Source: CAXBDP01 sp963974465 (lineage in GTDB: Bacteria > Bacteroidota > Bacteroidia > Cytophagales > Cyclobacteriaceae). Taken from it: a stretch of DNA of 64,000 nucleotides. Below, piece by piece: positions 10,001 through 17,301 of the stretch (positions are counted from its first letter, which is position 1; each line of letters starts with the position of its first letter). The notes under the pieces were generated by a model. That model made no database searches. It was not told the DNA's origin and worked only from the letters and a program-made list of their open reading frames with translations. The DNA lies in assembly GCA_049340005.1 (NCBI GenBank), contig JBMPIY010000002.1; one strand, 5' to 3'. A program made the translations under genes and the position numbers.

Positions 10001-10581
10001 TCAATACGAGCTTCTTTCCATACCTTATCACTTTTGGAATTGAAGCGGGAGGTAAAGTCTTCTAATTGATTGTTCCGCTGTAGCCACAATTCAAATTCTG
10101 CCACATGAGGCTGGTATCCATAGAGACCAAGGTGATCATAGAAAACTTTATAAAATACGCTTAATATGGCATTAGCATCTGTTTTAGAAGTAATTTGAGC
10201 TTGCTGATCGATATTAAACAGAATGGATTCGGATGGTATGCGGGTAGATTTAAGTACATCTCCTTTTAGGATATCATCTTTTTCGATATTCTCAGAAAAC
10301 AGTTCACCTACATGGTAATCATCCACTGCTTTGTTTTCCAATACGAAAGATAAGATTTTGAGCAAGTGAGATTTACCACTACCAAAGAACCCTGAAATCC
10401 AAACTCCATTGGCAACAGTATAATCATTATATGCACTAAAGAACCCTCGGATTTTATTTTTAATCTCATTTGTAATCACATATTCGACTACTTCATTTGA
10501 TATATTCGCTTCATCGTCTGCTTTTATTACAGTTTCAATGGTACGGTCAATGTCTTTTTCGAAAATGTCCTTGATTATCAT
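7081..10581 (-). CDS. brxC: BREX type 1 P-loop ATPase BrxC
   Basis: BrxC (DUF499/PglY-related) is the large ATPase of type 1 BREX. The 1166-residue product carries a Walker A motif GFFGSGKS at 64-71 and a Walker B-like FFVDE at 256-260, with VTSQEDME shortly after. The remainder is long, helical and charged, as usual in the family. The start overlaps the end of brxB by 4 nt and the stop shares one base with the pglX start. The order brxA-brxB-brxC-pglX is canonical. No frameshift or internal stop is visible, so the protein should be intact. Confidence 0.95.
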   Translation of the reverse strand: MIIKDIFEKDIDRTIETVIKADDEANISNEVVEYVITNEIKNKIRGFFSAYNDYTVANGVWISGFFGSGKSHLLKILSFVLENKAVDDYHVGELFSENIEKDDILKGDVLKSTRIPSESILFNIDQQAQITSKTDANAILSVFYKVFYDHLGLYGYQPHVAEFELWLQRNNQLEDFTSRFNSKSDKVWKEARIDYYDPLVTDTIAEVLAEINGKKAESYEDILDEIEDRNKQSIEHFCERVLEYIESKGPHFRLNFFVDEVGQYISDNTRLMLNLQTIAETLATKTKGRSWVLVTSQEDMEKILGDMTKSQQSDFSRIQDRFAIKIPLTSANVDEVIEKRLLKKKETAEPTLAELYEIEKTHLGTLISFSDAGVQFKGFKGSDDFVRKYPFLPYQFDLFQQCRRALSSHNAFQGKHASVGERSMLSVFQQVIKKVSEKKGKALVSFDLMFEGIRSELRGEIQSSIQLAENNLSDLFAIQVLKTLFMIKYYGSFKATKRNISVLLIDHLDIDIKAHEDKVEKALNILENQNYIQRNSDFYEFMTNEEKDVETEIKDMDIDDSAVTLQLKELFFDEIIKDNKIQFTDNKQHYDFMPIIDDATVGREKELGIEIITERNPIYKETLSLQSQTMGTTVMRMVLPPNPVFIKDLNTFLKTNKYVKQSQTSTLKAERRRILHERQVQNGERRRNLITLASKLLSESDVYINGSKQELNPTTDGRARVHVAFQILVKNVYPNLRMLGHTTYTESSINEILLSTQAELFKIEQTITEAESEILNQINRRKARSERTSLGELKDVLGRRPYGWYPNAVWANVAKLYRRGQIELKQDSNLLDTTEASRALINSSHHHNTLAQVQEPEDPSKVRALKELYSEFFDQSSGLSLGKDIASDFKEKLKITRSEIDDLLRQKGSYPFLVSLEETREQIHNLISKDYSHILREVKNYEDLLLDFKEDALDPVRRFMNSGQKSIYDGIRTTATGDTSNFHYVDSEELKVLQDVLNHPKPYFGNLLQEAKHAMDTLSEKVIQKIDVERKATLQCIEDAISTLTNNENFEELDSLQQQAILSPFKQEKSKVDTQRFISSLREIGRRVNDELLVSQLTELHRLANKVRESDGGKVAEPTVHYIKANNLKVPFEQRELRTEEDVDAYLEKMREVFKKQIKENRRISL

Positions 10582-11159
10582 GCTTTGATTGATTCAATGT
10601 TGAAAGCTCGGTAGTAATTATCGTCCTTTAGTAAGCCAAATAAATTAAGTGAATGCCCATTGTACTCGCCAGGGAAAAAGGTAATTGTAGGCGCATCCTT
10701 AGCTACAGATTGTAGATTGTTTAGGATGTTGTGAGAGCGGATATAAGGAAAAACCAAGCCTACACCAGTAATGAAATAGATTTGAGCATCTGATTCCATT
10801 ATGAGCGTTTTTATTCTTGGTAATAATACTTCATGGATATTTAGGGCAGACTGTAAGGCACGCAAAAACTTCTCAGAACCTTTGGTCTTCTCTACCTTAA
10901 ACAGACGATCAATACCACCCTTATCTTCAAGTATTTGGCAAGCAATATCAAATAAATTGATTTCCAATACATTGATCCCTTGCGTACTAAGTTTATTTTT
11001 TAGCCTTTTTATTTCTTCACGAACACGGATCTCATCCTTCGCTGAATAAGAAGATATGAAAAAGGGAATTTCACCACCCAAGGCTTCTTTCTGTAGAAAA
11101 CTCTTGGTAGATGCAATGTTGTATATATGATTAAATTTTCTTCCTAGTGTATCCATCAA
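10578..11159 (-). CDS. brxB: BREX protein BrxB (DUF1788)
   Basis: A 193-residue protein matching the DUF1788 family, BrxB of type 1 BREX systems. Recognisable segments are the start MDTLGRKFNHIYN, IPFFISSY at about 31-38, and the C-terminal TFFPGEYNGHSLNLFGLL at about 159-176, where FPG-Y-G-L is characteristic. The biochemical role is unknown; it is required in the systems tested. The gene starts 3 nt after brxA and overlaps brxC by 4 nt. A Met-Met start leaves one codon of uncertainty. Confidence 0.93.
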   Translation of the reverse strand: MMDTLGRKFNHIYNIASTKSFLQKEALGGEIPFFISSYSAKDEIRVREEIKRLKNKLSTQGINVLEINLFDIACQILEDKGGIDRLFKVEKTKGSEKFLRALQSALNIHEVLLPRIKTLIMESDAQIYFITGVGLVFPYIRSHNILNNLQSVAKDAPTITFFPGEYNGHSLNLFGLLKDDNYYRAFNIESIKA

Positions 11160-11162
11160 TTT

Positions 11163-11747
11163 TTAAAAATTGTAATTGTTGATTTCCTCATCACTCAAAA
11201 GAAAAATTTCCAACCATTTAATATTATCACTTTTAATCGCTCTCACTGTTTCAGGTTCTAAAATTTGATATTGGAGCACCCTCTCTTTTGTAGAATTGAT
11301 AATTCCAGCTTGTTCCAAAATGCGAAAAGTTACTTGTTTTATCTTATCCGACGTGAGGTCAGTAATTTCCTCAAGCTCAGGATGGTCTTGTTGTTTTCTT
11401 CTAAAAAATGATAAGTATTCGCCATCTGTGATTTGATAGTCCATGAGAACCATTTTCTCCCTCAATACCTCCGTTACAAACTCCCTTAAGAATTCATACA
11501 ATTTACAGGAAGCTAGAAAGGCAATCTGTTTCTGTACCAAAGAATTTCCTTCCAAAAGAACCTCAATTTGCTCTTCAGTTAAGGTTGCCAATCTCTTTTT
11601 ATACTCTTTCCCTTTTCTTCGTTTAGAGGAAATCTTTCCTGAACGGTCCTCTGGGAGGATCCCTCTTTCAATTTTAAGTAAATTCACCATTTCCTGTACT
11701 TGCAGAGAAGCCGCTGTAAAGGAAAGCTCGTATTTAGAATAAGTCAT
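11163..11747 (-). CDS. brxA: BREX protein BrxA (DUF1819)
   Basis: First gene of the BREX operon, a DUF1819/BrxA protein of about 194 residues. The family is small and DNA-binding in at least one studied case. The ATG at 11747 (MTYSKYELSFTAASL) is preferred because family members start with a short K-Y-x-L-SFT segment. An in-frame ATG three codons upstream (11756) is possible. The body is helical and basic (KISSKRRKGKEYKKRL around 43-58), and the C-terminus NNYNF ends 3 nt before brxB. A possible -7 box lies just upstream. No separate transcription regulator of the BREX operon is present in the 385 bp upstream. Confidence 0.92.
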   Translation of the reverse strand: MTYSKYELSFTAASLQVQEMVNLLKIERGILPEDRSGKISSKRRKGKEYKKRLATLTEEQIEVLLEGNSLVQKQIAFLASCKLYEFLREFVTEVLREKMVLMDYQITDGEYLSFFRRKQQDHPELEEITDLTSDKIKQVTFRILEQAGIINSTKERVLQYQILEPETVRAIKSDNIKWLEIFLLSDEEINNYNF

Positions 11748-11756
11748 GAAAATCAT

Positions 11757-12141
11757 CTTTGATACTCAAAGCTAAGGTGAACAATCCTAAAATTGGTAAT
11801 TAACACTCTTAAAGGTTTTCGCTATTTGAATATCTTCAGGAGTTCTCCAATTTAGTTATATTTCGTTAAATTATTATTCATTTATCCGTGAAAGTATTAA
11901 AAATCCCTCTTGCAAAAAGGTGAATTAACTTAAATAAATCAGTTAGTTCCTAGTGGGTCAAGAAATTTGATTGGAGGGTATAGACGGGTCGTATTATCGT
12001 AATTTAGGTTACTAGCTCAATATCTTACTTTGATTTGGGTTGAAATTGAGGGTCTAAAAAAATTAGTGAAAATTATTATAGTCGATTGTGCCATTGTAAA
12101 GCTAGACTAGCCCTTAAATCTAGCTCAACTAAAATCTATTT
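11757..12141. other. Intergenic region upstream of the BREX operon
   Basis: The 385 bp between brxA and the unknown gene to the right contain no convincing reading frame. A minus-strand match to TAnnTTTG (TAGCTTTG, 11767-11774) lies 10-20 nt before the two possible brxA starts and may be the operon promoter. No matching -33 TTG was found at the usual distance. No long inverted repeat was seen. The region probably also holds the end of the darT-darG transcript. Confidence 0.4.
11767..11774 (-). promoter_or_regulatory. Possible BREX operon -7 promoter box (TAGCTTTG)
   Basis: Minus-strand TAGCTTTG matches the Bacteroidota -7 consensus TAnnTTTG and lies 19 nt before the preferred brxA start. The -33 element is not evident, so the call is tentative. 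Confidence 0.35.
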
Positions 12142-12759
12142 TTATGATTTATTTTTGTTTCGTTCAGTTTCAAACATTACTAACTCTATAGCCCTAGTCG
12201 GATAAATTCGATAGGGAAAATAACTTGATATCAGATTGTGTAACTCTTTATAATTTTTGTGCTCAGATAATTTTTTAAGTTCGTCTAAGTATTCTAGATA
12301 TAATTCGGGTTTATCTATTCCATAAGTACTTTTCTTTTGGGTTAAATATTTGAAAATATTACTATCCCAAATCGCATAATCCCTAGGATTTATAAAATGC
12401 AAAAGTTTTGAAAGTCCAACTAATGAATTGTTTATGGCTTTCTTAAGAATTTTTAATTCAGATGGTGATAAAATGAGGCCACTTTTTACTGCATTTAGAT
12501 ATAAGATAACTTCATTCTTTTGGCTTAAATCCAAATAAATTATGGTTGGCATCCAACCATACACAAAGTGACTTGCTACAATCAAGTTATGTTCATTGAT
12601 CTCCCCTGCCCTTATATTTTCAAAATATTTTACAAATTCAGGATATGATACGCTATAAGAGTCGTTAGGCGAAAAAGTTACGTTTTTCGCATCATTGAGA
12701 ACGGATTCAAATATTAAGTTTTTCAAATTGGTATTAGTGGATACTACGGTTCTAACCAT
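12142..12759 (-). CDS. Unknown 205-residue protein downstream of darG
   Basis: Not recognised. The 205-residue soluble, mostly helical protein has a distinctive central segment LLHFINPRDYAIWDSNIF at about 118-135. The pattern 'L-HF-NP-x(3)-IWD' recurs, as I recall, in unannotated proteins near restriction and toxin genes and is reminiscent of helix-hairpin-helix DNA glycosylase-like folds; this is a weak inference. It has no signal peptide or membrane segment. The gene starts 32 nt after the darG stop on the same strand and is probably cotranscribed with darT-darG. A small hairpin (ACCTCA-GT-TGAGGT) overlaps the darG stop and could reduce its expression. Confidence 0.6.
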   Translation of the reverse strand: MVRTVVSTNTNLKNLIFESVLNDAKNVTFSPNDSYSVSYPEFVKYFENIRAGEINEHNLIVASHFVYGWMPTIIYLDLSQKNEVILYLNAVKSGLILSPSELKILKKAINNSLVGLSKLLHFINPRDYAIWDSNIFKYLTQKKSTYGIDKPELYLEYLDELKKLSEHKNYKELHNLISSYFPYRIYPTRAIELVMFETERNKNKS

Positions 12760-12791
12760 GCCAGCTATTTCGGTGCAGCTGTGCCATTACC

Positions 12792-13826
12792 TCAGTTGAG
12801 GTGTAAATTTAAATTTTTGATTGCTATTTGAATAAACTTAGGGTTCGTAAATAAGGTCTTCTTGCGGTCGCTCCATTTTTCCAACTCCTTTGTAATTTCA
12901 TCTTGGGTACTTGCATTCATTTCAGAGGAAACAAAATCAATTGTTGAAAGCAATTCCAAAGCAAAGGGAGAATAAAATCCAGCTAAGAATGTTTTTGTTT
13001 TTTCTACAGTAGTTTTGTAAGAACTGTTCTCAGATTTTGCCAAAAATTCATTCACTTCCTTTTCAGCATCTATTATTAAACCTAATTCTTCAAATGGCTT
13101 TTTGTCCTTGGAGCTATAACCCATTATATAGCTCCCATTAAGATAATACAAAACGTGCTTCACCTTTCCAGAATATGGTCCATAAAAATTGGGTTGAAAT
13201 TCCAACTTGAAAGAATCCTTGGCTCCGAAACGTTGTAGGAAGTAAGCAATTTTTTCAGAAGAAAACTCTGATACAAATTCACCGTTTCGAACCAATTCAT
13301 ACAAAACAGAAAGCAACATAGCCCTTGCAGGTGTTAACTTAACTCGTTCCTTTTTTAAGACTTCCTGAATTGCTGCACTAGGCTCATATATGAAAACATG
13401 ACAATCCACGTTAGTCAAATGCTTTTCCAATATTGGCTTCACCCTATTCCAATCCAACCCACCATTTCCAGAACCCAAAGGAGGAATAGCAATTGATTTA
13501 ATATTTCTTTCCTTTATTACTTTTTTAAGTTCAATTAAGCCTGTCTCGATGAATTGATATTCAGAAGGCAAACGCCAATTTGTTTTCGTGGGAAAATTGA
13601 TGATGATTTTTTTTCCTGCCAATAGTGATTCCTCCTCAGTAACCAATAATTTTCCTACTTTGACTTCATTATCCTTGCATGCCTTGGCATAGATTTTAAA
13701 ATTATTGGGAAACATGTTTTTAAACTGCAAAGCAATTCCTTTTCCCATTACACCCACCGTGTTAACAGTGTTGACTAAAGCTTCTGCTTTACTATCTAAT
13801 AAATTGCCTGTTTGGTAGTGTATCAT
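12792..13826 (-). CDS. darG: DarG antitoxin: macrodomain DNA ADP-ribosylglycohydrolase
   Basis: DarG reverses the ADP-ribosylation of thymidine in DNA made by DarT and also binds DarT directly. The N-terminal 150 or so residues are a macrodomain: IHYQTGNLLDSKAEALVNTVNT at the start (key N in VNTVN), GVMGKGIALQFKNMFP, and IPPLGSGNGGLDW at about 114-126. The C-terminal 190 residues match the DarG-specific domain that neutralises DarT. The gene starts 3 nt after darT, so the pair is translationally close. At 344 residues it is full length. DarTG pairs are known both as toxin-antitoxin systems and as phage defence modules. Confidence 0.92.
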   Translation of the reverse strand: MIHYQTGNLLDSKAEALVNTVNTVGVMGKGIALQFKNMFPNNFKIYAKACKDNEVKVGKLLVTEEESLLAGKKIIINFPTKTNWRLPSEYQFIETGLIELKKVIKERNIKSIAIPPLGSGNGGLDWNRVKPILEKHLTNVDCHVFIYEPSAAIQEVLKKERVKLTPARAMLLSVLYELVRNGEFVSEFSSEKIAYFLQRFGAKDSFKLEFQPNFYGPYSGKVKHVLYYLNGSYIMGYSSKDKKPFEELGLIIDAEKEVNEFLAKSENSSYKTTVEKTKTFLAGFYSPFALELLSTIDFVSSEMNASTQDEITKELEKWSDRKKTLFTNPKFIQIAIKNLNLHLN

Positions 13827-13829
13827 ATT

Positions 13830-14453
13830 TTAAAAATAATATATTGGTCTAATATGAATGTTATCACTATTTGCACCAAATTTAATTAAGCAGTTTTTCG
13901 CTTTTTCGTTATAGGTATAAAAACCCAAAATAGCTTCTTTATTAATATCTCCCAAAACTAAAAACTCCGCTTCCTTTCTTCGCTTTTTATCCAAATCGTT
14001 TTCATCACGCCAATACTTTGCATTTATTGCATTCATATCCAAAATGGTATCGATGTTTTGAATATCTCCAACGGTATATTGTGAGCTGAAACTATCAACA
14101 GCATGACCATCAGTGAATACAAATTCTAATTGCATATTAATTATTTTTTGAACCGAACTAACACAATAAACAATATTTTCAGCAGGTGTGGGAGCTACCA
14201 TATTAAATCCATTTTGCACCACATATAGCATTGGCGTTCTAACGCCAAAATAAAACGGAATGTATTCACCCAATTGTCTGCTGTTGTTTAATTTAAAATC
14301 ATTTCGAGTTGTAATTAAACTTTTATCTCCAATTGGCACAAAATTAGGATTAGCATTTCTCGAAGTTGAATGTGTAATGCCGTATTCTAGAATATGCGGA
14401 ATATTCTCTATATGAATCATTCTGTACAGATATTTTTTATTCAGGTCAGGCAT
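13830..14453 (-). CDS. darT: DarT toxin: ssDNA thymidine ADP-ribosyltransferase (DUF4433)
   Basis: DarT attaches ADP-ribose from NAD+ to thymidine in single-stranded DNA and blocks replication, including that of phages. The 207-residue product has the family start (LYRMIHIENIPHILEYGITH, residues 9-28), then NPNFVPIGDKSLI at 35-47, and an AEFLV segment at 162-166 whose E163 corresponds to the catalytic glutamate in DarT enzymes. It is full length and appears intact, with darG immediately downstream. A TATATTTG box lies only 4 nt upstream of the ATG, suggesting a leaderless mRNA. Confidence 0.93.
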   Translation of the reverse strand: MPDLNKKYLYRMIHIENIPHILEYGITHSTSRNANPNFVPIGDKSLITTRNDFKLNNSRQLGEYIPFYFGVRTPMLYVVQNGFNMVAPTPAENIVYCVSSVQKIINMQLEFVFTDGHAVDSFSSQYTVGDIQNIDTILDMNAINAKYWRDENDLDKKRRKEAEFLVLGDINKEAILGFYTYNEKAKNCLIKFGANSDNIHIRPIYYF

Positions 14454-14457
14454 TCGG

Positions 14458-14465
14458 CAAATATA
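14458..14465 (-). promoter_or_regulatory. darT -7 promoter box (TATATTTG), likely leaderless
   Basis: Minus-strand TATATTTG fits TAnnTTTG exactly and ends 4 nt before the darT ATG. The start site expected 4-6 nt after such a box would fall at the start codon. No clear -33 TTG was seen. Confidence 0.45.
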
Positions 14466-14662
14466 CTAATTTCTCCTCTGTGAGTTTTTGTGGTTTGGGT
14501 TGGCCCATTTTAGCCTTCTCACAACATTTTACATGCGACTTGAAGGAGATATCTCGACACACTTTAAAGTCAGACGATCAAAAGTTTATAGATACAAATT
14601 AATCATTTTTAGCGATAAAGCCACCAATACTTTTTCATAATTAGCTCAATTTTTCAGATACT

Positions 14663-16324
14663 TTATGTATTAAAGATTTCAGGATACAATTCATTTATTA
14701 CTTCATCAAGCTCATAATTCTGTTCAGGCATTGATAAATAGTAATTTTGCAGCTTCTTGCTAAATTTACCTTTGACATCTGCCTTCTCAACCAACTCCCA
14801 AATTTGGTAATGTTTAAACGCAGATTCGATGTAATCCCAATATTCTTTGTAATACTCAATTGCTGTATTTGCTAATTGAATCCATATATTATTTGGATAT
14901 TTATACCCCACTAACTCATGTCTTTTGGCAGACTCAATTATGAAAATGGCTTTAAAATGTTCAAATACTTTGGAGGTTAACCTCTTGTTTTCAAGTTTAT
15001 CGCTCAACTCGTAGAGAAATAAATCTTCAGGGTTATTTATTAGTTTATTGAGATTAAGTAAGTCACTTGATTTAAGCTTGTAGCCGTATTCAATCATTTT
15101 TCTTAAAAGCAATTTCTTTTCATATTCATGGAAGTCTTGGTTGTTTATTAAAGTTTGAAAAGCTGTTGTGCCTTTAGAGTTTATTTCATTTAGGTCCTTT
15201 TCTATCCTCTCACAAGTGATTAAAAATTCAATAAATTGAAAATCTACTCTTTTTGCTGATGCAATCCATCTGATTACGGGTTCGTTTCTTTTTTTAAGAC
15301 CAAGGGCTCCATTCAATATTTCAAGTTCAATAGGGCTAAGTTCTTCTATTTTCCGTCGCAAACCTTCAAATGAAGGATGGGTTTCTTTTCTAAGAAACTT
15401 TATTTCAGATATTATTGATTTAGCTTTTTCTTGAGCTTCCTTCTTTCTTTGCTCTTCTTGTTTCTGGCGCTCAATTTCACGTAACTCCGCTTCACGAACT
15501 TTTCGTTTTTTCTCAACTTTGGTTTTATTACTGCCAAAGTCATAGTAGTACACTTGGTAACAATTTGTATCAAATTGAAGCTGAGCAAGAGATACTGATT
15601 TTGCGAGCCATTTTGTCAAAAATGAATTATCGTCTGTTAAGATTGGTATTTTATATCTACAAAGAAGTTTTAGTGAATCAGAATTTTCATCAAGTTTAAA
15701 AAAATTCTGATACTCAGTGAGATATTTGATGTCTCTTTCCAGTGTCCCTTGGCTATAGATATCATAATTATCAAGGATCCAAATCAGAAACATTTGGTTC
15801 TTTTTATAAAATTCGTATCTGCTTAGAATATAACCTAAAGACAATTCTGATAACTGGATTTCAAAAACAATTTCATGCCCCTTGTATTTGCAAAAAACAT
15901 CAGGTCGTCTTTTTTCTCCATTCCTTAAAATGAACTTATTGTCAATAGCAATGCTTTCTAGATCTACTCCTTCAATATTTCTTAGAAGCTTACCGATTTT
16001 GTTTTTTAACTCAATGTGGCGTTCACTTTCTTTACTTTTAAAAATTTTGTTAAATACATCCTGCTCCTTTGGAGAAAGTTGACCGTCAGAAAGTATGCAG
16101 AATGTATGGCCTGGCTTATGCTTAAAATGTATTCTGTCAAATTTGCTACCAGATACAATTAAGTCTTGCTCGCATTCGCAACAAGATAAATTGAGTTTAT
16201 TTTCATGGTATTTGCGTCTTATTTGAAAAGCATCCTTAGTTTCGCTGAATTCCTTATCAGCTTCGAGTATTTCCCCAGAAGTTTTGTCAAATGCTAGTTT
16301 AATAGACCTTTCAAATCGACTCAT
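14663..16324 (-). CDS. CoiA-like / DUF6035 family putative PD-(D/E)xK nuclease
   Basis: A 553-residue protein. The N-terminal part has a possible zinc-binding cluster (C48, C51, H67, H69, H73, C76), as in CoiA-like proteins. It is followed by a PD-(D/E)xK-type core: P141-D142 in RRPDVFCKYKGHE, then E155-x-Q157 in EIVFEIQLS. E-x-Q rather than E-x-K is the variant seen in CoiA. A coiled-coil, Lys/Glu-rich stretch covers about residues 270-300, and the remaining C-terminal half is helical and unrecognised. Nuclease activity is inferred from the motif. The gene stands alone, convergent with nothing, between darT and the divergent hipB. Its setting in a defence island makes an antiphage or DNA-uptake-related role plausible, but neither is shown. 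Confidence 0.65.
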   Translation of the reverse strand: MSRFERSIKLAFDKTSGEILEADKEFSETKDAFQIRRKYHENKLNLSCCECEQDLIVSGSKFDRIHFKHKPGHTFCILSDGQLSPKEQDVFNKIFKSKESERHIELKNKIGKLLRNIEGVDLESIAIDNKFILRNGEKRRPDVFCKYKGHEIVFEIQLSELSLGYILSRYEFYKKNQMFLIWILDNYDIYSQGTLERDIKYLTEYQNFFKLDENSDSLKLLCRYKIPILTDDNSFLTKWLAKSVSLAQLQFDTNCYQVYYYDFGSNKTKVEKKRKVREAELREIERQKQEEQRKKEAQEKAKSIISEIKFLRKETHPSFEGLRRKIEELSPIELEILNGALGLKKRNEPVIRWIASAKRVDFQFIEFLITCERIEKDLNEINSKGTTAFQTLINNQDFHEYEKKLLLRKMIEYGYKLKSSDLLNLNKLINNPEDLFLYELSDKLENKRLTSKVFEHFKAIFIIESAKRHELVGYKYPNNIWIQLANTAIEYYKEYWDYIESAFKHYQIWELVEKADVKGKFSKKLQNYYLSMPEQNYELDEVINELYPEIFNT

Positions 16325-16673
16325 TCGCTTGGTAACATCTTTTTTAGATTGAATTCCTGCAAGATTATTCGCTAGATACTGGCTCTAATTTGGATTTACA
16401 GGGATGTGTATTGTTATTATTAATCAATGTTTATTTATAAACATAATACTTAAAATTTGAATTTACAATGTTTGCTAAATGAAAAAAAATGCACGCACCT
16501 AGAAAAGAACATGAGAAAAGGATCTTTTGCAAACTTGAAATTTTGGAGAAAGAAAATATTGACCAATCTGAAATCTCTAATTCAACCAATCAAATGGTTA
16601 TTTTCATAATGTAACTTAAAAACTGCCATCCAGTCATAAACAAAATTTATTTATCAAACCCCACGCTCCCACT

Positions 16674-16721
16674 CTTCGAGATTTACAATCTCGAAGCCTG
16701 ATAAAAAGGATTTGCAATCCG
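16674..16721. repeat. REP-like double hairpin, left copy flanking hipBA
   Basis: The first hairpin has 10-bp arms (CTTCGAGATT / AATCTCGAAG) with loop TAC at 16674-16696. The second is GGATT-TGC-AATCC at 16708-16720. The segment 16688-16721 is repeated at 18596-18629 with one mismatch in 34 positions. Paired palindromes of this kind resemble REP elements mobilised by REP-associated tyrosine transposases; no such transposase is in the window. Confidence 0.7.
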
Positions 16722-16810
16722 CTTAATTGTAATCCTCCAAAGTGAATAAAATCAATTTTCTAAAGGGCTAATTCCAAACAAACAGAAATATTAAATTTCT
16801 CAGTCATTCC

Positions 16811-16867
16811 GAATGAAATATCATTCACTAAAAGCCAAAAAGAGATTTTATGAATGAATAATCATTC
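16811..16867 (+). promoter_or_regulatory. Twin palindromic operators upstream of hipB
   Basis: Two copies of GAATGA-N4-TCATTC lie at 16811-16826 and 16852-16867. Their centres are 41 bp apart, about four helical turns, and the second extends to 9-bp arms (TATGAATGA / TCATTCATA, 16849-16870). HipB proteins autoregulate by binding palindromes upstream of their own gene, so these are the likely HipB sites. Confidence 0.65.
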
Positions 16868-16896
16868 ATACCTAATTATTTTATCATTATTCACGT

Positions 16897-16904
16897 TATA
16901 TTTG
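16897..16904 (+). promoter_or_regulatory. hipB -7 promoter box (TATATTTG)
   Basis: Exact match to TAnnTTTG, ending 37 nt before the hipB ATG and lying just downstream of the twin operators, so bound repressor would cover the upstream promoter region. Confidence 0.5.
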
Positions 16905-16941
16905 CATGATATTTAATTCACTATAAGCAAAAAAACACTTT

Positions 16942-17298
16942 ATGACTGATAAATCATTTAATGATTGGACATCAATGAGCGATAAGGCTTTGATTGCGCA
17001 TATTGGTGAATTTGTAAAGTATCAGCGGATGGAGCAAAACAAAACGCAGGATGAACTTGCCACAGCTGCTGGTATTAGTCGCTCTACATTAAGTTTGCTC
17101 GAACGCGGAGAGACGGTCACCATTAGTACGCTAATACAAGTGCTACGGGTATTGGATCAATTGCAGGTGATGAATGCATTTGCTATCAGAGAGAGTATAA
17201 GCCCTTTAGCATTGGCTAAATTACAAAAAGATAAACGCCAAAGAGCGAGAGGAAAGTCGGCAAAGAAAACGAAAGAATCGGACGAAATAGATTGGTAA
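16942..17298 (+). CDS. hipB: HipB-like antitoxin, HTH XRE family
   Basis: A 118-residue DNA-binding protein that should repress its own operon and neutralise HipA. The XRE helix-turn-helix spans about residues 20-75: FVKYQRMEQNKTQDELATAAGISRSTL, where Q-D-E-L and S-R-S-T-L are the typical helix positions. The tail is basic (KRQRARGKSAKK). hipA follows 3 nt after its stop, so the pair forms a two-gene operon. Two palindromes upstream are the likely operators. The order hipB before hipA is normal. Confidence 0.9.
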   Translation: MTDKSFNDWTSMSDKALIAHIGEFVKYQRMEQNKTQDELATAAGISRSTLSLLERGETVTISTLIQVLRVLDQLQVMNAFAIRESISPLALAKLQKDKRQRARGKSAKKTKESDEIDW

Positions 17299-17301
17299 GA
17301 C

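Larger units (their letters stand above)
16325..16941. other. Intergenic region between the CoiA-like gene and hipB
   Basis: These 617 bp separate divergent genes. They contain a REP-like pair of hairpins (16674-16720), two hipB operator candidates (16811-16826 and 16852-16867) and a -7 box for hipB. A 43-codon frame from about 16491 (start MHAPRKEHEK) exists but has no supporting evidence as a gene. The rest is AT-rich without visible structure. Confidence 0.5.

Noticed and set aside
16491..16622. A 43-codon frame between the CoiA-like gene and hipB (MHAPRKEHEK...).
   Set aside because: It lacks a promoter match, upstream signals or any family resemblance; kept only as part of the intergenic description.
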